Below, piece after piece: positions 7,717 to 14,889 of a stretch of DNA of 64,000 nt. Below the pieces are notes generated by a model. It ran no database searches, was not told the origin of the DNA, and saw nothing but the letters and a program-made list of their open reading frames with translations. Both the position numbers and the translations under genes were made by a program. The stretch's first letter is position 1, and every line of letters begins with the position of its first letter. The stretch is from contig QAMH01000004.1 in NCBI GenBank assembly GCA_003149935.1, forward strand, positions 62,001 to 126,000. The letters run 5' to 3'. The stretch is from Coriobacteriia bacterium. Lineage in GTDB: Bacteria > Actinomycetota > Coriobacteriia > Coriobacteriales > QAMH01.

Positions 7717-8802
7717 ATGAGAGAGGTGCGGCGTAGCGCCGACGCGCTCGTGGGGATGCTTCCCTACGACCCCAAGTACAAGAAAAGCAATACATTGCTT
7801 TCTGCAAACGAGAGCCCGCTCAACGTGCCTGATGAGGTGCTTGAAGCGGTTATCGAGCGCATGCGCACGCTCGACTTCAACCGCTACCCCGACCCGCTCG
7901 CCAATGCGCTGCGCGTTGCGATCGCCGAATGGCATGGCCTCAAGGCGGCTAACGTGCTCGTTGGCAATGGTGGTGACGAGCTTCTCTACGATATCTTTGC
8001 CGCCTGGGGAGGCCCGGACCGCGCGCTCTTGACTTTTCCACCCACGTTCTCTGCGTACGAAACGAACGCGGTGCTCACGAACACGCAGGTTATCAACCTG
8101 CCGCGCAGCCAGGATGACTGGTCCATTGACGTGGATCGCGCCTGCGAGCGCCTGGCCAAGGGCGACATCGACATCGTCGTCATCACGAACCCGAACAATC
8201 CGACGGGTACGCTGACGCCGCTCGAGGACATTCGTCGCATTCTGGACGCGAGTGATGCGCTCGTGCTCGTGGACGAGGCATACGGCGAGTTTGCGGATGA
8301 GAGCGCGGCCAAGCTGCTCGACGAGTACGAGAACCTGCTCATCCTGCATACTTTCTCGAAGGCGTACCGCTGTGCGGGTATCCGCCTGGGGTATTTCCTC
8401 GGCAATCCGAGCGTGATCAACGAGTTCAAGAAGGTGCGCCAGCCCTATTCGGTCGATGCGATCAGCCAAATCGTGGGCGAGGAGGTCGTGCGTCATCGTG
8501 AGCTGTTTGCAGAGGGTATTGCGCAGACACGCGTCGAGCGCGATCGCCTCATTGCGGCGCTCTCGCAGCTCGACAAGGTCACGGTGTATCCGAGCGAGGC
8601 TAACTTCGTGATGCTCAAGCTTCCGTTTGCGGTGCGCACCTGGAACGACCTGGACGAGAAGCATTCGGTGCTCGTGCGCAACGTGTCGGGGGAGAATCAC
8701 CTGGCTGGTTGTCTGCGCGTGACGGTGGGCACTCCCGAGGAAAACGATCGCTTCCTCGACGCGCTCAAGACGGAGCTCGACGACTTGGCGAATCAGCGGT
8801 AG
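7717..8802 (+). CDS. hisC: histidinol-phosphate aminotransferase
   Basis: HisC is a PLP enzyme that converts imidazole acetol phosphate and glutamate to histidinol phosphate. The 361-residue protein shows fold-type I aminotransferase motifs: NESPLNVPDEV, RYPDPLANALR, VGNGGDELL, ITNPNNPTGT, VDEAYGEF and the PLP lysine in HTFSKAYRCAGIRLGY. The substrate-phosphate arginine lies in AGCLRVTVGTPEEN. It starts 6 nt after the hisD stop, with its ribosome-binding site (GAGGAG) inside the end of hisD. After hisC the operon is interrupted by a structured gap of about 216 nt. Confidence 0.95.
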   Translation: MREVRRSADALVGMLPYDPKYKKSNTLLSANESPLNVPDEVLEAVIERMRTLDFNRYPDPLANALRVAIAEWHGLKAANVLVGNGGDELLYDIFAAWGGPDRALLTFPPTFSAYETNAVLTNTQVINLPRSQDDWSIDVDRACERLAKGDIDIVVITNPNNPTGTLTPLEDIRRILDASDALVLVDEAYGEFADESAAKLLDEYENLLILHTFSKAYRCAGIRLGYFLGNPSVINEFKKVRQPYSVDAISQIVGEEVVRHRELFAEGIAQTRVERDRLIAALSQLDKVTVYPSEANFVMLKLPFAVRTWNDLDEKHSVLVRNVSGENHLAGCLRVTVGTPEENDRFLDALKTELDDLANQR

Positions 8803-8806
8803 GGGA

Positions 8807-8975
8807 CGGGTTCAGGAGCATGTTGCTTGCCAATGATTCGCACCCGAAGCACGAAAAAGGCGAGGCCGCTGCGGAACTCGCGCGCAAGAACTGCGCGCTC
8901 AGACAGTCCTCGCAAGACCGCCTCGCCTTTTTCGCGCTTCTGCTCATCGGGCTTCGCAACATGCTCCTGAACCCG
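8807..8975. repeat. 169-nt two-tier inverted-repeat element between hisC and hisB
   Basis: Perfect 20-bp outer arms (8807-8826 and 8956-8975, starting CGGGTTCAGGAGC) enclose a second pair of 21-nt arms (8846-8866 and 8920-8940, containing CGAAAAAGGCGAGG) with a single G-U pair. An inner GCGCGC-AAGAACT-GCGCGC hairpin sits at the tip. The right inner arm ends in a T5 run (CCTCGCCTTTTT), so in RNA it could act as a terminator or attenuator for hisBHAF. As DNA it also resembles a MITE with terminal inverted repeats. No reading frame is supported in it. Confidence 0.75.
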
Positions 8976-9018
8976 ACTAAGCTGGCAGTATTCAGTTATT
9001 GAAAGAAAGATAGATAAT

Positions 9019-9609
9019 ATGGATCGAATTGCTGAGATTACGCGTACGACGCGCGAGACGGACATCACGATACGACTCGACCTCGATGGCACGGGAGTTA
9101 CCGACATCGACACCGGCGTGCCGTTCTTCGATCACATGCTCGACGCCTTCGGACGTCATGGGCTCTTCGACCTGTACGTGCGCTGCACGGGTGACGTCGA
9201 CGTCGAGGCGCATCATACGGTCGAGGATTGCGGCATCGTGCTCGGGCAGTGCTTTGCGCAGGCGCTTGGCGATTGTCGCGGCATCGTGCGTTATGGTTCG
9301 ATCATCTTGCCGATGGACGAGGCGCTTGTCATGGCGGCCGTCGACATTTCCGGCCGCGGCCAGTTGCACTACGACGTCGAGATGACTTGTCCGTTGCTCG
9401 GCACCTTCGACGTGACGCTCGCGCAGGAGTTCTTCATCGCGTTGGCTGCCAATATGGGCGCTACGCTCAACATCCGATCAGTGACCGGGCGAAATATGCA
9501 TCACATCCTCGAGGCGGCCTTCAAGGCGGCAGCACGTGCCATCAGCGCGGCCGTGGCCATCAACCCGCGCATCGCCAACGAGGTCCCCTCGACCAAGGGA
9601 GTGCTGTAA
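9019..9609 (+). CDS. hisB: imidazoleglycerol-phosphate dehydratase
   Basis: HisB dehydrates imidazole glycerol phosphate, using two manganese ions. The 196-residue protein is the monofunctional form without a histidinol-phosphatase domain. It has the paired metal motifs HHTVEDCGI (residues ~64-72) and HHILEAAFKA (~160-169), the FFDHMLDAFGRHG stretch and the DEALVMAAVDISGR core. A GAAAGAAAG purine stretch precedes the ATG. Its TAA overlaps the hisH ATG by one base (TAATG), giving translational coupling. It follows a strongly structured gap, so this half of the operon may have its own control. Confidence 0.96.
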   Translation: MDRIAEITRTTRETDITIRLDLDGTGVTDIDTGVPFFDHMLDAFGRHGLFDLYVRCTGDVDVEAHHTVEDCGIVLGQCFAQALGDCRGIVRYGSIILPMDEALVMAAVDISGRGQLHYDVEMTCPLLGTFDVTLAQEFFIALAANMGATLNIRSVTGRNMHHILEAAFKAAARAISAAVAINPRIANEVPSTKGVL

Positions 9610-10280
9610 TGGCCGCCACGATTGCCGTCGTCGACTACTGCAAGGGCAATTTGGCTAGCGTGCAGCGCGGCCTTGCCGATGCGGGTTACGATGCGCGCAT
9701 CACTGACAGCCCCGCTGACATCTTGGCCGCCGATGGCGTGGTGCTGCCTGGTGTGGGCGCTTTCACCGATGCGATGACGACGATGGAGACAAGCGGCCAG
9801 GCCGATGCGCTGCGCAAGGCCGTGGCTGATGGGGTGCCTTTCCTCGGCATCTGCCTGGGGATGCACCTGCTCTTTGATTGGGGCGACGAGGGCCAGCCTG
9901 AGGGCGAGCGTCTGGCGGGGCTGGGCGTGTTGCCCGGCCATATCGAGCGCATGGCGGCGTTCGACGCGACGGGGGTTAAGCACAAGATTCCGCACGTGGG
10001 CTGGAACTCGGTTGAATACGTTGACGGGCCAACGCGCCCCGAGGACGTCGCACGCCTCTTCGACGGCATCGAAGATGGCGAACACTTCTACTTCACGCAT
10101 TCATATTGCGCAGTTCCCGATGACCAGAGCGATTTGGTGGCGACGAGCGAGCACGCGTGGCGTTTTGCCTGCGCCGTGGCGCGCGACAATGTCTTCGGAG
10201 TGCAATTCCATCCCGAGAAGTCCTCTCACCTGGGATTACGGTTGCTCGAGAACTTCGGCGGGATTGTCGAAAGCGTATAA
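9609..10280 (+). CDS. hisH: imidazole glycerol phosphate synthase, glutaminase subunit
   Basis: HisH releases ammonia from glutamine and passes it to HisF. The 223-residue class I amidotransferase shows VVDYCKGNLASVQRGL at the start, VLPGVGAFTDAM, the nucleophile cysteine in FLGICLGMHLLF, and the His-Glu of the triad in VFGVQFHPEKSS. It starts inside the hisB stop (TAATG). HisF, its partner, follows hisA in the same operon. The length and all catalytic residues are normal. Confidence 0.96.
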   Translation: MAATIAVVDYCKGNLASVQRGLADAGYDARITDSPADILAADGVVLPGVGAFTDAMTTMETSGQADALRKAVADGVPFLGICLGMHLLFDWGDEGQPEGERLAGLGVLPGHIERMAAFDATGVKHKIPHVGWNSVEYVDGPTRPEDVARLFDGIEDGEHFYFTHSYCAVPDDQSDLVATSEHAWRFACAVARDNVFGVQFHPEKSSHLGLRLLENFGGIVESV

Positions 10281-10301
10281 AACTGCTCAGAGTTGGATGT
10301 T

Positions 10302-10330
10302 TTGACTAAGAAAGTGCATTTGACCAAGAT
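10302..10330 (+). promoter_or_regulatory. possible internal promoter or repeat before hisA
   Basis: TTGACT (10302-10307) and CAAGAT (10325-10330) are 17 nt apart, a possible -35/-10 pair in the 74-nt hisH-hisA gap. The same stretch holds a near-direct repeat, TTTGACTAAGA then TTTGACCAAGA, which could instead be a double operator. Evidence is weak. Confidence 0.3.
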
Positions 10331-10354
10331 ACGGGAAGAAACGGCAGGTAGATC

Positions 10355-11095
10355 ATGATTCTCGTCCCCGCAATCGACATTCTGGATGGACGTGCAGTGC
10401 GCCTCAAGAAGGGCGACTATGCGCAGGTGACCGTCTACAACGACGATGCCGTGGCACAGGCACATCTCTTTGAGGAAGCGGGAGCACAGCGTATCCATAT
10501 CGTTGACCTCGATGGTGCCCGTGATGGAGCGCCCACCAACATGAACATCATCGCGCGCATCGCCCGCGAGACGAACGTCGAGATCGAGATCGGCGGTGGC
10601 ATTCGCAGCATGGAGACGATCGAGCGCTATCTCGATGCAGGGGCGACGCGGCTCGTACTTGGCAGTGCACTCGTGCGCGATCCCGAGTTTTGCGAGCGCG
10701 CCGTGGCAGCTCATGCTGATAACATCGTCGCCGGCATCGATGCCAAGGATGGCATGGTGGCCATCGAGGGCTGGTGCGAGGGGACGAGCACGCCGGCGGC
10801 GGAACTCGTGGCCGAGCTCAAGGATCGGGGTATCCACGAGCTCGTCTACACTGACATCGCGCGCGATGGCATGCAGACGGGTATCGACGCGGCTGCCTAC
10901 GGGAGGCTTGCGCAGGTCGCGGGTTTTCCAATCACGGCATCCGGTGGCGTGGCCACGCTCGCGGATATCTACGCGCTCGGAGAGCTTCCCGCAGGTAGCA
11001 TCGACGGTGTCATTACCGGTCGTGCCATCTATGAGGGCGCCTTCACTGTCGAAGAGGGTGTCGCAGCCTGCAAGGAGGCGAGTGCGCGATGCTGA
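10355..11095 (+). CDS. hisA: ProFAR isomerase
   Basis: HisA isomerises ProFAR to PRFAR by an Amadori rearrangement in a TIM barrel. The 246-residue protein has the N-terminal catalytic Asp in VPAIDILDGRAVRL, the phosphate loop EIGGGIRS, and the C-terminal half motifs VYTDIARDGMQTG (second catalytic Asp) and ASGGVATLADI. In some actinobacteria this enzyme is the bifunctional PriA; the present sequence alone does not settle that, and no trpF is in the window. It follows hisH by 74 nt and overlaps hisF by 7 nt. Confidence 0.95.
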   Translation: MILVPAIDILDGRAVRLKKGDYAQVTVYNDDAVAQAHLFEEAGAQRIHIVDLDGARDGAPTNMNIIARIARETNVEIEIGGGIRSMETIERYLDAGATRLVLGSALVRDPEFCERAVAAHADNIVAGIDAKDGMVAIEGWCEGTSTPAAELVAELKDRGIHELVYTDIARDGMQTGIDAAAYGRLAQVAGFPITASGGVATLADIYALGELPAGSIDGVITGRAIYEGAFTVEEGVAACKEASARC

Positions 11096-11853
11096 CCAAG
11101 CGTGTCATCCCGTGCCTGGACGTGAAGGACGGACGCGTCGTCAAGGGTGTGAACTTCGTCAACTTGCGCGATGCGGGAGATCCGGTCGATCTGGCCAACG
11201 CCTACGACGAACAAGGTGCCGACGAGGTCATCTTCCTCGATATTACTGCCACACACGAAGGGCGTAAGACGACCATCGCAATGGCATCGCGTGCGAGCGA
11301 GGAGGTGCACATTCCCTATGCTGTGGGCGGTGGTTTCAAGTGCGTCGATGATATGCGGCAGATGATTGCCGCGGGTGCTGACAAAGTCTCGCTCAACTCC
11401 GCTGCATTGGCTGATCCTTCGATCATCACCGCAGGAGCGCTTGCGTTCGGCAGCCAGGCGATTTTGGTTGCTATTGACGCCAAAAGGGCATCGGATGGCT
11501 CGGATAGGTGGACAGCATACGTGCACGGGGGTCGTAAGGACACGGGTATCGACGCTATCGAATGGGCCCGTGAGGCGGCACGTCGCGGTGCCGGCGAGAT
11601 TCTGCTCACGAGCATGGACTGCGACGGCTCGAAGGACGGTTTCGACATCGCGCTCACGCGCACGGTCGCACGCGCGGTCGATATCCCCGTCATCGCGAGT
11701 GGCGGCGTGGGCAAGCTCGAGCACTTCGCCGAAGGTATCATCGAAGGCGAAGCTGATGCCGTGCTTGCTGCGAGCGTCTTTCACTTCGGGGAGCTCACGG
11801 TGCGCCAGGTGAAGGAGTACATGGCGAAGCAGGGAATACCCGTGCGGCTGTGA
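11089..11853 (+). CDS. hisF: imidazole glycerol phosphate synthase, cyclase subunit
   Basis: HisF uses ammonia from HisH to turn PRFAR into imidazole glycerol phosphate and AICAR. The 254-residue TIM barrel contains RVIPCLDVKDGRVVKGVNF with the catalytic Asp, EVIFLDITATHEGR, and TSMDCDGSKDGFD with the second catalytic Asp. VIASGGVGKLEHF forms the phosphate site. The first phosphate loop reads GGGFKCVDDMR rather than the common GGGIRSVED. It overlaps hisA by 7 nt. No hisI or hisE follows; two tandem hairpins occupy the downstream gap. Confidence 0.96.
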   Translation: MLTKRVIPCLDVKDGRVVKGVNFVNLRDAGDPVDLANAYDEQGADEVIFLDITATHEGRKTTIAMASRASEEVHIPYAVGGGFKCVDDMRQMIAAGADKVSLNSAALADPSIITAGALAFGSQAILVAIDAKRASDGSDRWTAYVHGGRKDTGIDAIEWAREAARRGAGEILLTSMDCDGSKDGFDIALTRTVARAVDIPVIASGGVGKLEHFAEGIIEGEADAVLAASVFHFGELTVRQVKEYMAKQGIPVRL

Positions 11854-11891
11854 TGCGAATACGGGGTATCTGCTGAGGCTCGCGGTAAGCG

Positions 11892-11948
11892 TGACATGGC
11901 ATACGCCAGAGCTCAGAAGACCATTCGCTCTGATCGCATGCCATGTCA
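11892..11948. repeat. hairpin with conserved 14-nt loop, copy 1
   Basis: Arms 11892-11912 and 11927-11948 pair imperfectly (TGACATGGCAT/ATGCCATGTCA outer, CAGAGC/GCTCTG inner). The loop, 11913-11926, is TCAGAAGACCATTC. The same loop caps three other unrelated stems in the window. It lies just after hisF; no U-run follows. Confidence 0.85.
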
Positions 11949-11956
11949 TGCTGCAC

Positions 11957-12020
11957 GAGGTGATGGTGTCGCGTTCAGGATTCAGAAACCCATTCATCCT
12001 GAACGCGACACCATCATCTC
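11957..12020. repeat. hairpin with conserved 14-nt loop, copy 2
   Basis: Arms of 25 nt (11957-11981 and 11996-12020) pair with one G-T exception; each contains GTGTCGCGTTCAGG or its complement. The loop (11982-11995) is TCAGAAACCCATTC. It sits 8 nt after copy 1 but the stem sequences are unrelated. Confidence 0.9.
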
Positions 12021-12085
12021 GAATATGTGACAGGAGCCTAATGCCCGAGCCGTGCATTCCCTGCCTCGCCATGAATGGTGAATAA

Positions 12086-12114
12086 TGAGACAGTTACTCA
12101 GAGACGTTGTCTCA
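12086..12114. repeat. TGAGACA/TGTCTCA palindrome with divergent centre
   Basis: It has the same 7-bp outer arms and the same 29-nt length as the element at 6277-6305, but the centre reads GTTACTCAGAGACGT instead of the CGTGCC/GGCACG tier. Confidence 0.6.
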
Positions 12115-12117
12115 TTT

Positions 12118-12164
12118 GTCATTTCGACCGAAGGCGCCGCGAGGCGCCGAAGTGGAGAAATCTC
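12118..12164. repeat. dispersed GTCATTTCGACC...GAGAAATCTC repeat, copy 2
   Basis: GTCATTTCGACCGAAG, a perfect GGCGCC-GCGA-GGCGCC hairpin, then AGTGGAGAAATCTC. It completes the 416-nt hisF-SDR gap (11854-12269), which otherwise holds two hairpins and one palindrome and no gene that I can support. Confidence 0.85.
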
Positions 12165-12269
12165 CTCGCGTGTCATTGTGTAAAGGATAAGGATGTGCAC
12201 ATTGCTGCTTCGTCATGAGGGCATGATGGGGTATTGTTCTTCTCATCGTATATATCGAAGGGGGTCAAT

Positions 12270-13025
12270 ATGAAGATACTGGAAGGAAAGAACGCCGTCG
12301 TCACCGGCGGGACGCGCGGAATCGGCCTGGCCATCGTGCGCACCATGCTCGATACGGGCGCCAACGTGGCCGTTGCCGGTTCGCGTATGGAGACGGCCGA
12401 GGCCGCGGTTGCCAAGCTCATCGAAGAGGATCCGGCGCTGGCCGACCGCCTGATCGCCATTGCTCCCAACCTCAACGACCCTGATGCCGTCGCGGCGGCA
12501 TTTGACGAGGTCGTGAACGCCTTTGGGAGCCTCGACATCCTGTGCAACAACGCGGGCGTGAGCTCGCGTACGCCGCTCGTGGACTACACGGTCGAAGAGT
12601 TCGAGCGCATCGTCGATCTCAACCTCAATGCGGTGTTCGTCTGCTCGCAGGCTGCCGCGCGCATCATGATCGAGCAAAAGAGCGGTGTCATCATCAACAC
12701 GAGCTCGATGGTGAGCCGTGACGGCCAGCCCTCCGGTTGCGCCTATCCGACGACGAAGTTCGCCGTCAACGGTTTGACACTATCGCTGGCGCGTGAGCTT
12801 GCCGGCAAGGGCATTCGCGTAAACGCCGTCGCGCCGGGTGTCATCCACACCGATATGGTCGATGCGCTACCCGACGAGGTCATCAAGCCGCTCATCGCGA
12901 CGATTCCGCTCGGCCGCATGGGTGAGCCCGAGGACATCGCCGACGCTGTCGTGTTCCTGGCAAGCGACATGGCGAGTTATATCTCCGGCGTCGTGCTGCC
13001 CGTCGATGGCCTGGCAAGGACGTAG
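12270..13025 (+). CDS. short-chain dehydrogenase/reductase (SDR)
   Basis: A classical 251-residue SDR. The nucleotide-binding TGGTRGIG lies at residues 11-18, NNAG in ILCNNAGVS, the catalytic Ser in INTSSMVSRDG, and YPTTK is the YxxxK pair. The C-terminus has VAPGVIHTDM, GRMGEPEDIADAVVFLASD and YISGVVLPVDG, typical of FabG-like enzymes. The basic residue in TGGTRG could favour NADP. The substrate cannot be read from the sequence; sugar, keto-acyl or hydroxysteroid are all possible. The ATG at 12270 has GAAGGGGG upstream. It appears to be a single gene between repeat-filled gaps. Confidence 0.85.
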   Translation: MKILEGKNAVVTGGTRGIGLAIVRTMLDTGANVAVAGSRMETAEAAVAKLIEEDPALADRLIAIAPNLNDPDAVAAAFDEVVNAFGSLDILCNNAGVSSRTPLVDYTVEEFERIVDLNLNAVFVCSQAAARIMIEQKSGVIINTSSMVSRDGQPSGCAYPTTKFAVNGLTLSLARELAGKGIRVNAVAPGVIHTDMVDALPDEVIKPLIATIPLGRMGEPEDIADAVVFLASDMASYISGVVLPVDGLART

Positions 13026-13046
13026 GGGACGACCTGGTGGGTCGAC

Positions 13047-13176
13047 GAGATTTCTCGACTGCGGCGCTACGCGCCTTCGCTCGAAATGACAATAGGGAGG
13101 CGCTGCCGCCCTCGAAATGACGGGGAAGGACCGCTCCCGCGTTCGGAATGACGGGAGCCGCGCCTTCGCCCGGAAT
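13047..13176. repeat. dispersed repeat cluster, copy 3
   Basis: GAGATTTCTCGACTGC, a GGCGC-TAC-GCGCC hairpin and TCGCTCGAAATGAC, followed by three degenerate tails (CTCGAAATGACGGGG, TTCGGAATGACGGG, CCGGAATAACAGGG). It fills the gap between the convergent SDR and amidohydrolase genes. Confidence 0.8.
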
Positions 13177-13185
13177 AACAGGGGG

Positions 13186-13995
13186 CTACTGCACCTGGAC
13201 GCCGGCGAAGTGTTCGGCGTTGTGCCAGAGCATGGCGTCAAACTCCTCGTCGGTAAAGTCGAGACCGCGGAAAGCCTCGTATTCGCTGATGGGACTCCAC
13301 ATGGGGTGGTCGCTGCCCCACATGACGCGGTCAACACCCCACATGCGCACGAGTTCTGCCGTGTGACGGTCGCCCATGAGCGGCTGCGAGCTTGAGGTAT
13401 CGATGAAAAGGTTGTCGTATTTCCCCAGGTAATCGTAGCCTTGGTCATAGATTGACCAGCCTCCGAAGTGTGCCGCATCCACGACGAGCTTCGGGAACGC
13501 GTCAAGCACGCGCGCGAGTCTGCGCGGATGCGAGAAGTCGTGACGATAGTCGCCGGTGTGGATGGTGATGGGCAATCGACCGGCGATGATCTCGTAGAAT
13601 TCCATGAGGCGCGGATCATCGGTGTCGACCATCTGCGTGTCGGGATGGATCTTGAAGCCGTGCAGGCCAAGCTCTATCGCGCGTTCGACCTCGGCTTCCT
13701 TGTCCTCGAAGTCGGGATGCATGGTGCCGAAGCCGATAAACTCGGGATGCGCGTGCGCTTGCTCGGCGATGAAGTCGTTGATGCTCGTCACGGCATGGGG
13801 CGTCGTGGCAACCGAGTGGACGATGAAGTGCGTGATTGGAGAGGCATCCGCGCAGGCAAGCAGTGCCTCGGGCGTACCGGGGTCACAATTGCCGCCATCG
13901 TACATGCCAACGCCATAAAATGCGCCGACTGCCTCGACGGCTCTCGTTGCGATTTTCTCTGGATAGATATGCGCGTGCGCATCGATAATTGCCAT
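13186..13995 (-). CDS. amidohydrolase-2 family metal-dependent hydrolase
   Basis: A 269-residue TIM-barrel hydrolase of the amidohydrolase-2 (PF04909) type. The metal-binding HxH lies at the N-terminus (IIDAHAHIYPEK). GFKIHPDTQMVD, TIHTGDYRHDFSHP, VVDAAHFGGWS and MWGSDHPMW supply further metal ligands and the catalytic Asp. Family members hydrolyse or decarboxylate small cyclic or aromatic acids; the substrate here is unknown. I chose the ATG at 13995 because GAAGGAGAAC precedes it and the protein then begins directly with the first barrel strand. It is convergent with the SDR gene. Confidence 0.82.
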   Translation of the reverse strand: MAIIDAHAHIYPEKIATRAVEAVGAFYGVGMYDGGNCDPGTPEALLACADASPITHFIVHSVATTPHAVTSINDFIAEQAHAHPEFIGFGTMHPDFEDKEAEVERAIELGLHGFKIHPDTQMVDTDDPRLMEFYEIIAGRLPITIHTGDYRHDFSHPRRLARVLDAFPKLVVDAAHFGGWSIYDQGYDYLGKYDNLFIDTSSSQPLMGDRHTAELVRMWGVDRVMWGSDHPMWSPISEYEAFRGLDFTDEEFDAMLWHNAEHFAGVQVQ

Positions 13996-14154
13996 GTTCT
14001 CTCCTTCAACATGCAGCATCCTACCCCAATCATGAAGTTTGGGGAAGATAAAAGGTGAAAAGTCGGGTAATGGACGTTCCGGACAAGTGGCTATTTTAGG
14101 CATGGCGACCAGAATATAACCAGACAAAAGTGCTCCGGCAACGATTGCTTGGTT

Positions 14155-14160
14155 TACACT
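14155..14160 (+). promoter_or_regulatory. -10 element of a leaderless start (TACACT)
   Basis: TACACT is followed by 6 nt and then the ATG at 14167, placing the transcription start at the start codon. Confidence 0.45.
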
Positions 14161-14166
14161 GGGGGC

Positions 14167-14655
14167 ATGGAGTACACGCGACATATCCACGAGATCGAGC
14201 CGGTGTTCGATGAGCGCCCACGCGTCTTGCTGCTTGGCAGCTTTCCCTCACCCAAGTCGCGGGAGCTTGGCTTCTTCTACGGTCATCCGCAAAACCGCAT
14301 GTGGAAGGTGCTTGCTGCGGTGACGGACGAAGACGTGCCGCAGACTGTTGTCGAGCGCCGCGCTTTTCTGCTGCGCAACGGTATCGCGATGTGGGATGTA
14401 CTCGCCAGCTGCGCCATCAAGGGCGCATCGGATGCAAGCATTCAGGATGCCGTTCCCAACGATTTGTCGCGCGTCCTTGACACGGCGCCCATCGAGCGCA
14501 TCTACGCGACGGGCGCAAAGGCGCATGAGCTCTATCGACGCTACCTGGAGCCCGTATATGGACGAGAGTGCGTGCGCCTACCTTCGACGAGTCCGGCGAA
14601 CGCGGCAATGGGACTCGACGAGCTTATCGAGGCGTATCGGGTGATTCTGGACTAG
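14167..14655 (+). CDS. DNA-deoxyinosine glycosylase (uracil-DNA glycosylase superfamily)
   Basis: A 162-residue protein of the family-6 UDG type (hypoxanthine-DNA glycosylase), which removes deaminated adenine from DNA. The N-terminal motif VLLLGSFPSPKSRELGFFYG and the downstream HPQNRMWKVL are characteristic. GIAMWDVLASCAIKGASD and the C-terminal LPSTSPANA loop are the other superfamily motifs. The ATG at 14167 lies 6 nt after a TACACT -10-like sequence with no clear Shine-Dalgarno, so a leaderless message is likely. An in-frame GTG or ATG further upstream is not favoured. The gene stands alone. Confidence 0.85.
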   Translation: MEYTRHIHEIEPVFDERPRVLLLGSFPSPKSRELGFFYGHPQNRMWKVLAAVTDEDVPQTVVERRAFLLRNGIAMWDVLASCAIKGASDASIQDAVPNDLSRVLDTAPIERIYATGAKAHELYRRYLEPVYGRECVRLPSTSPANAAMGLDELIEAYRVILD

Positions 14656-14656
14656 A

Positions 14657-14874
14657 GAGATTTCTCGACTGCGCTCACTTCGTTCGCTCCGCTCGAAATG
14701 ACAATGGGGCGCCACTTCGTTTGCTCCGCTCGAAATGACAATGGACCACGACTGCCTCGCTCGAAATGACTGGGATGCGTCGCTGCGTTCCGCTTGAGTG
14801 CATTATTGTCATTTCGACTGGAGCCGCCGATAGGCGGCGCAATGGAGGAATCTCTCCATTCGCTCGAAATGACA
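14657..14874. repeat. dispersed repeat cluster, copy 4
   Basis: At least five elements: GAGATTTCTCGACTGC with CGCTCGAAATGACA, two further CTCGAAATGACAATGG tails, one CTCGAAATGACTGGG, then an oppositely oriented GTCATTTCGACTGGAGCC with a CGCCGATAGGCGG hairpin and GAGGAATCTC, and a last CGCTCGAAATGACA. It separates the convergent glycosylase and peptidase genes. Confidence 0.85.
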
Positions 14875-14889
14875 CAGGGGCATCAAGGT

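Noticed and set aside
7144..8700. Long minus-strand frame opposite hisD/hisC
   Set aside because: It runs across two confident his genes with complete motifs; it is an antisense shadow.
12270..13025. Assignment of the SDR as a bile-acid hydroxysteroid dehydrogenase
   Set aside because: The motifs are those of any classical SDR; nothing visible fixes the substrate.
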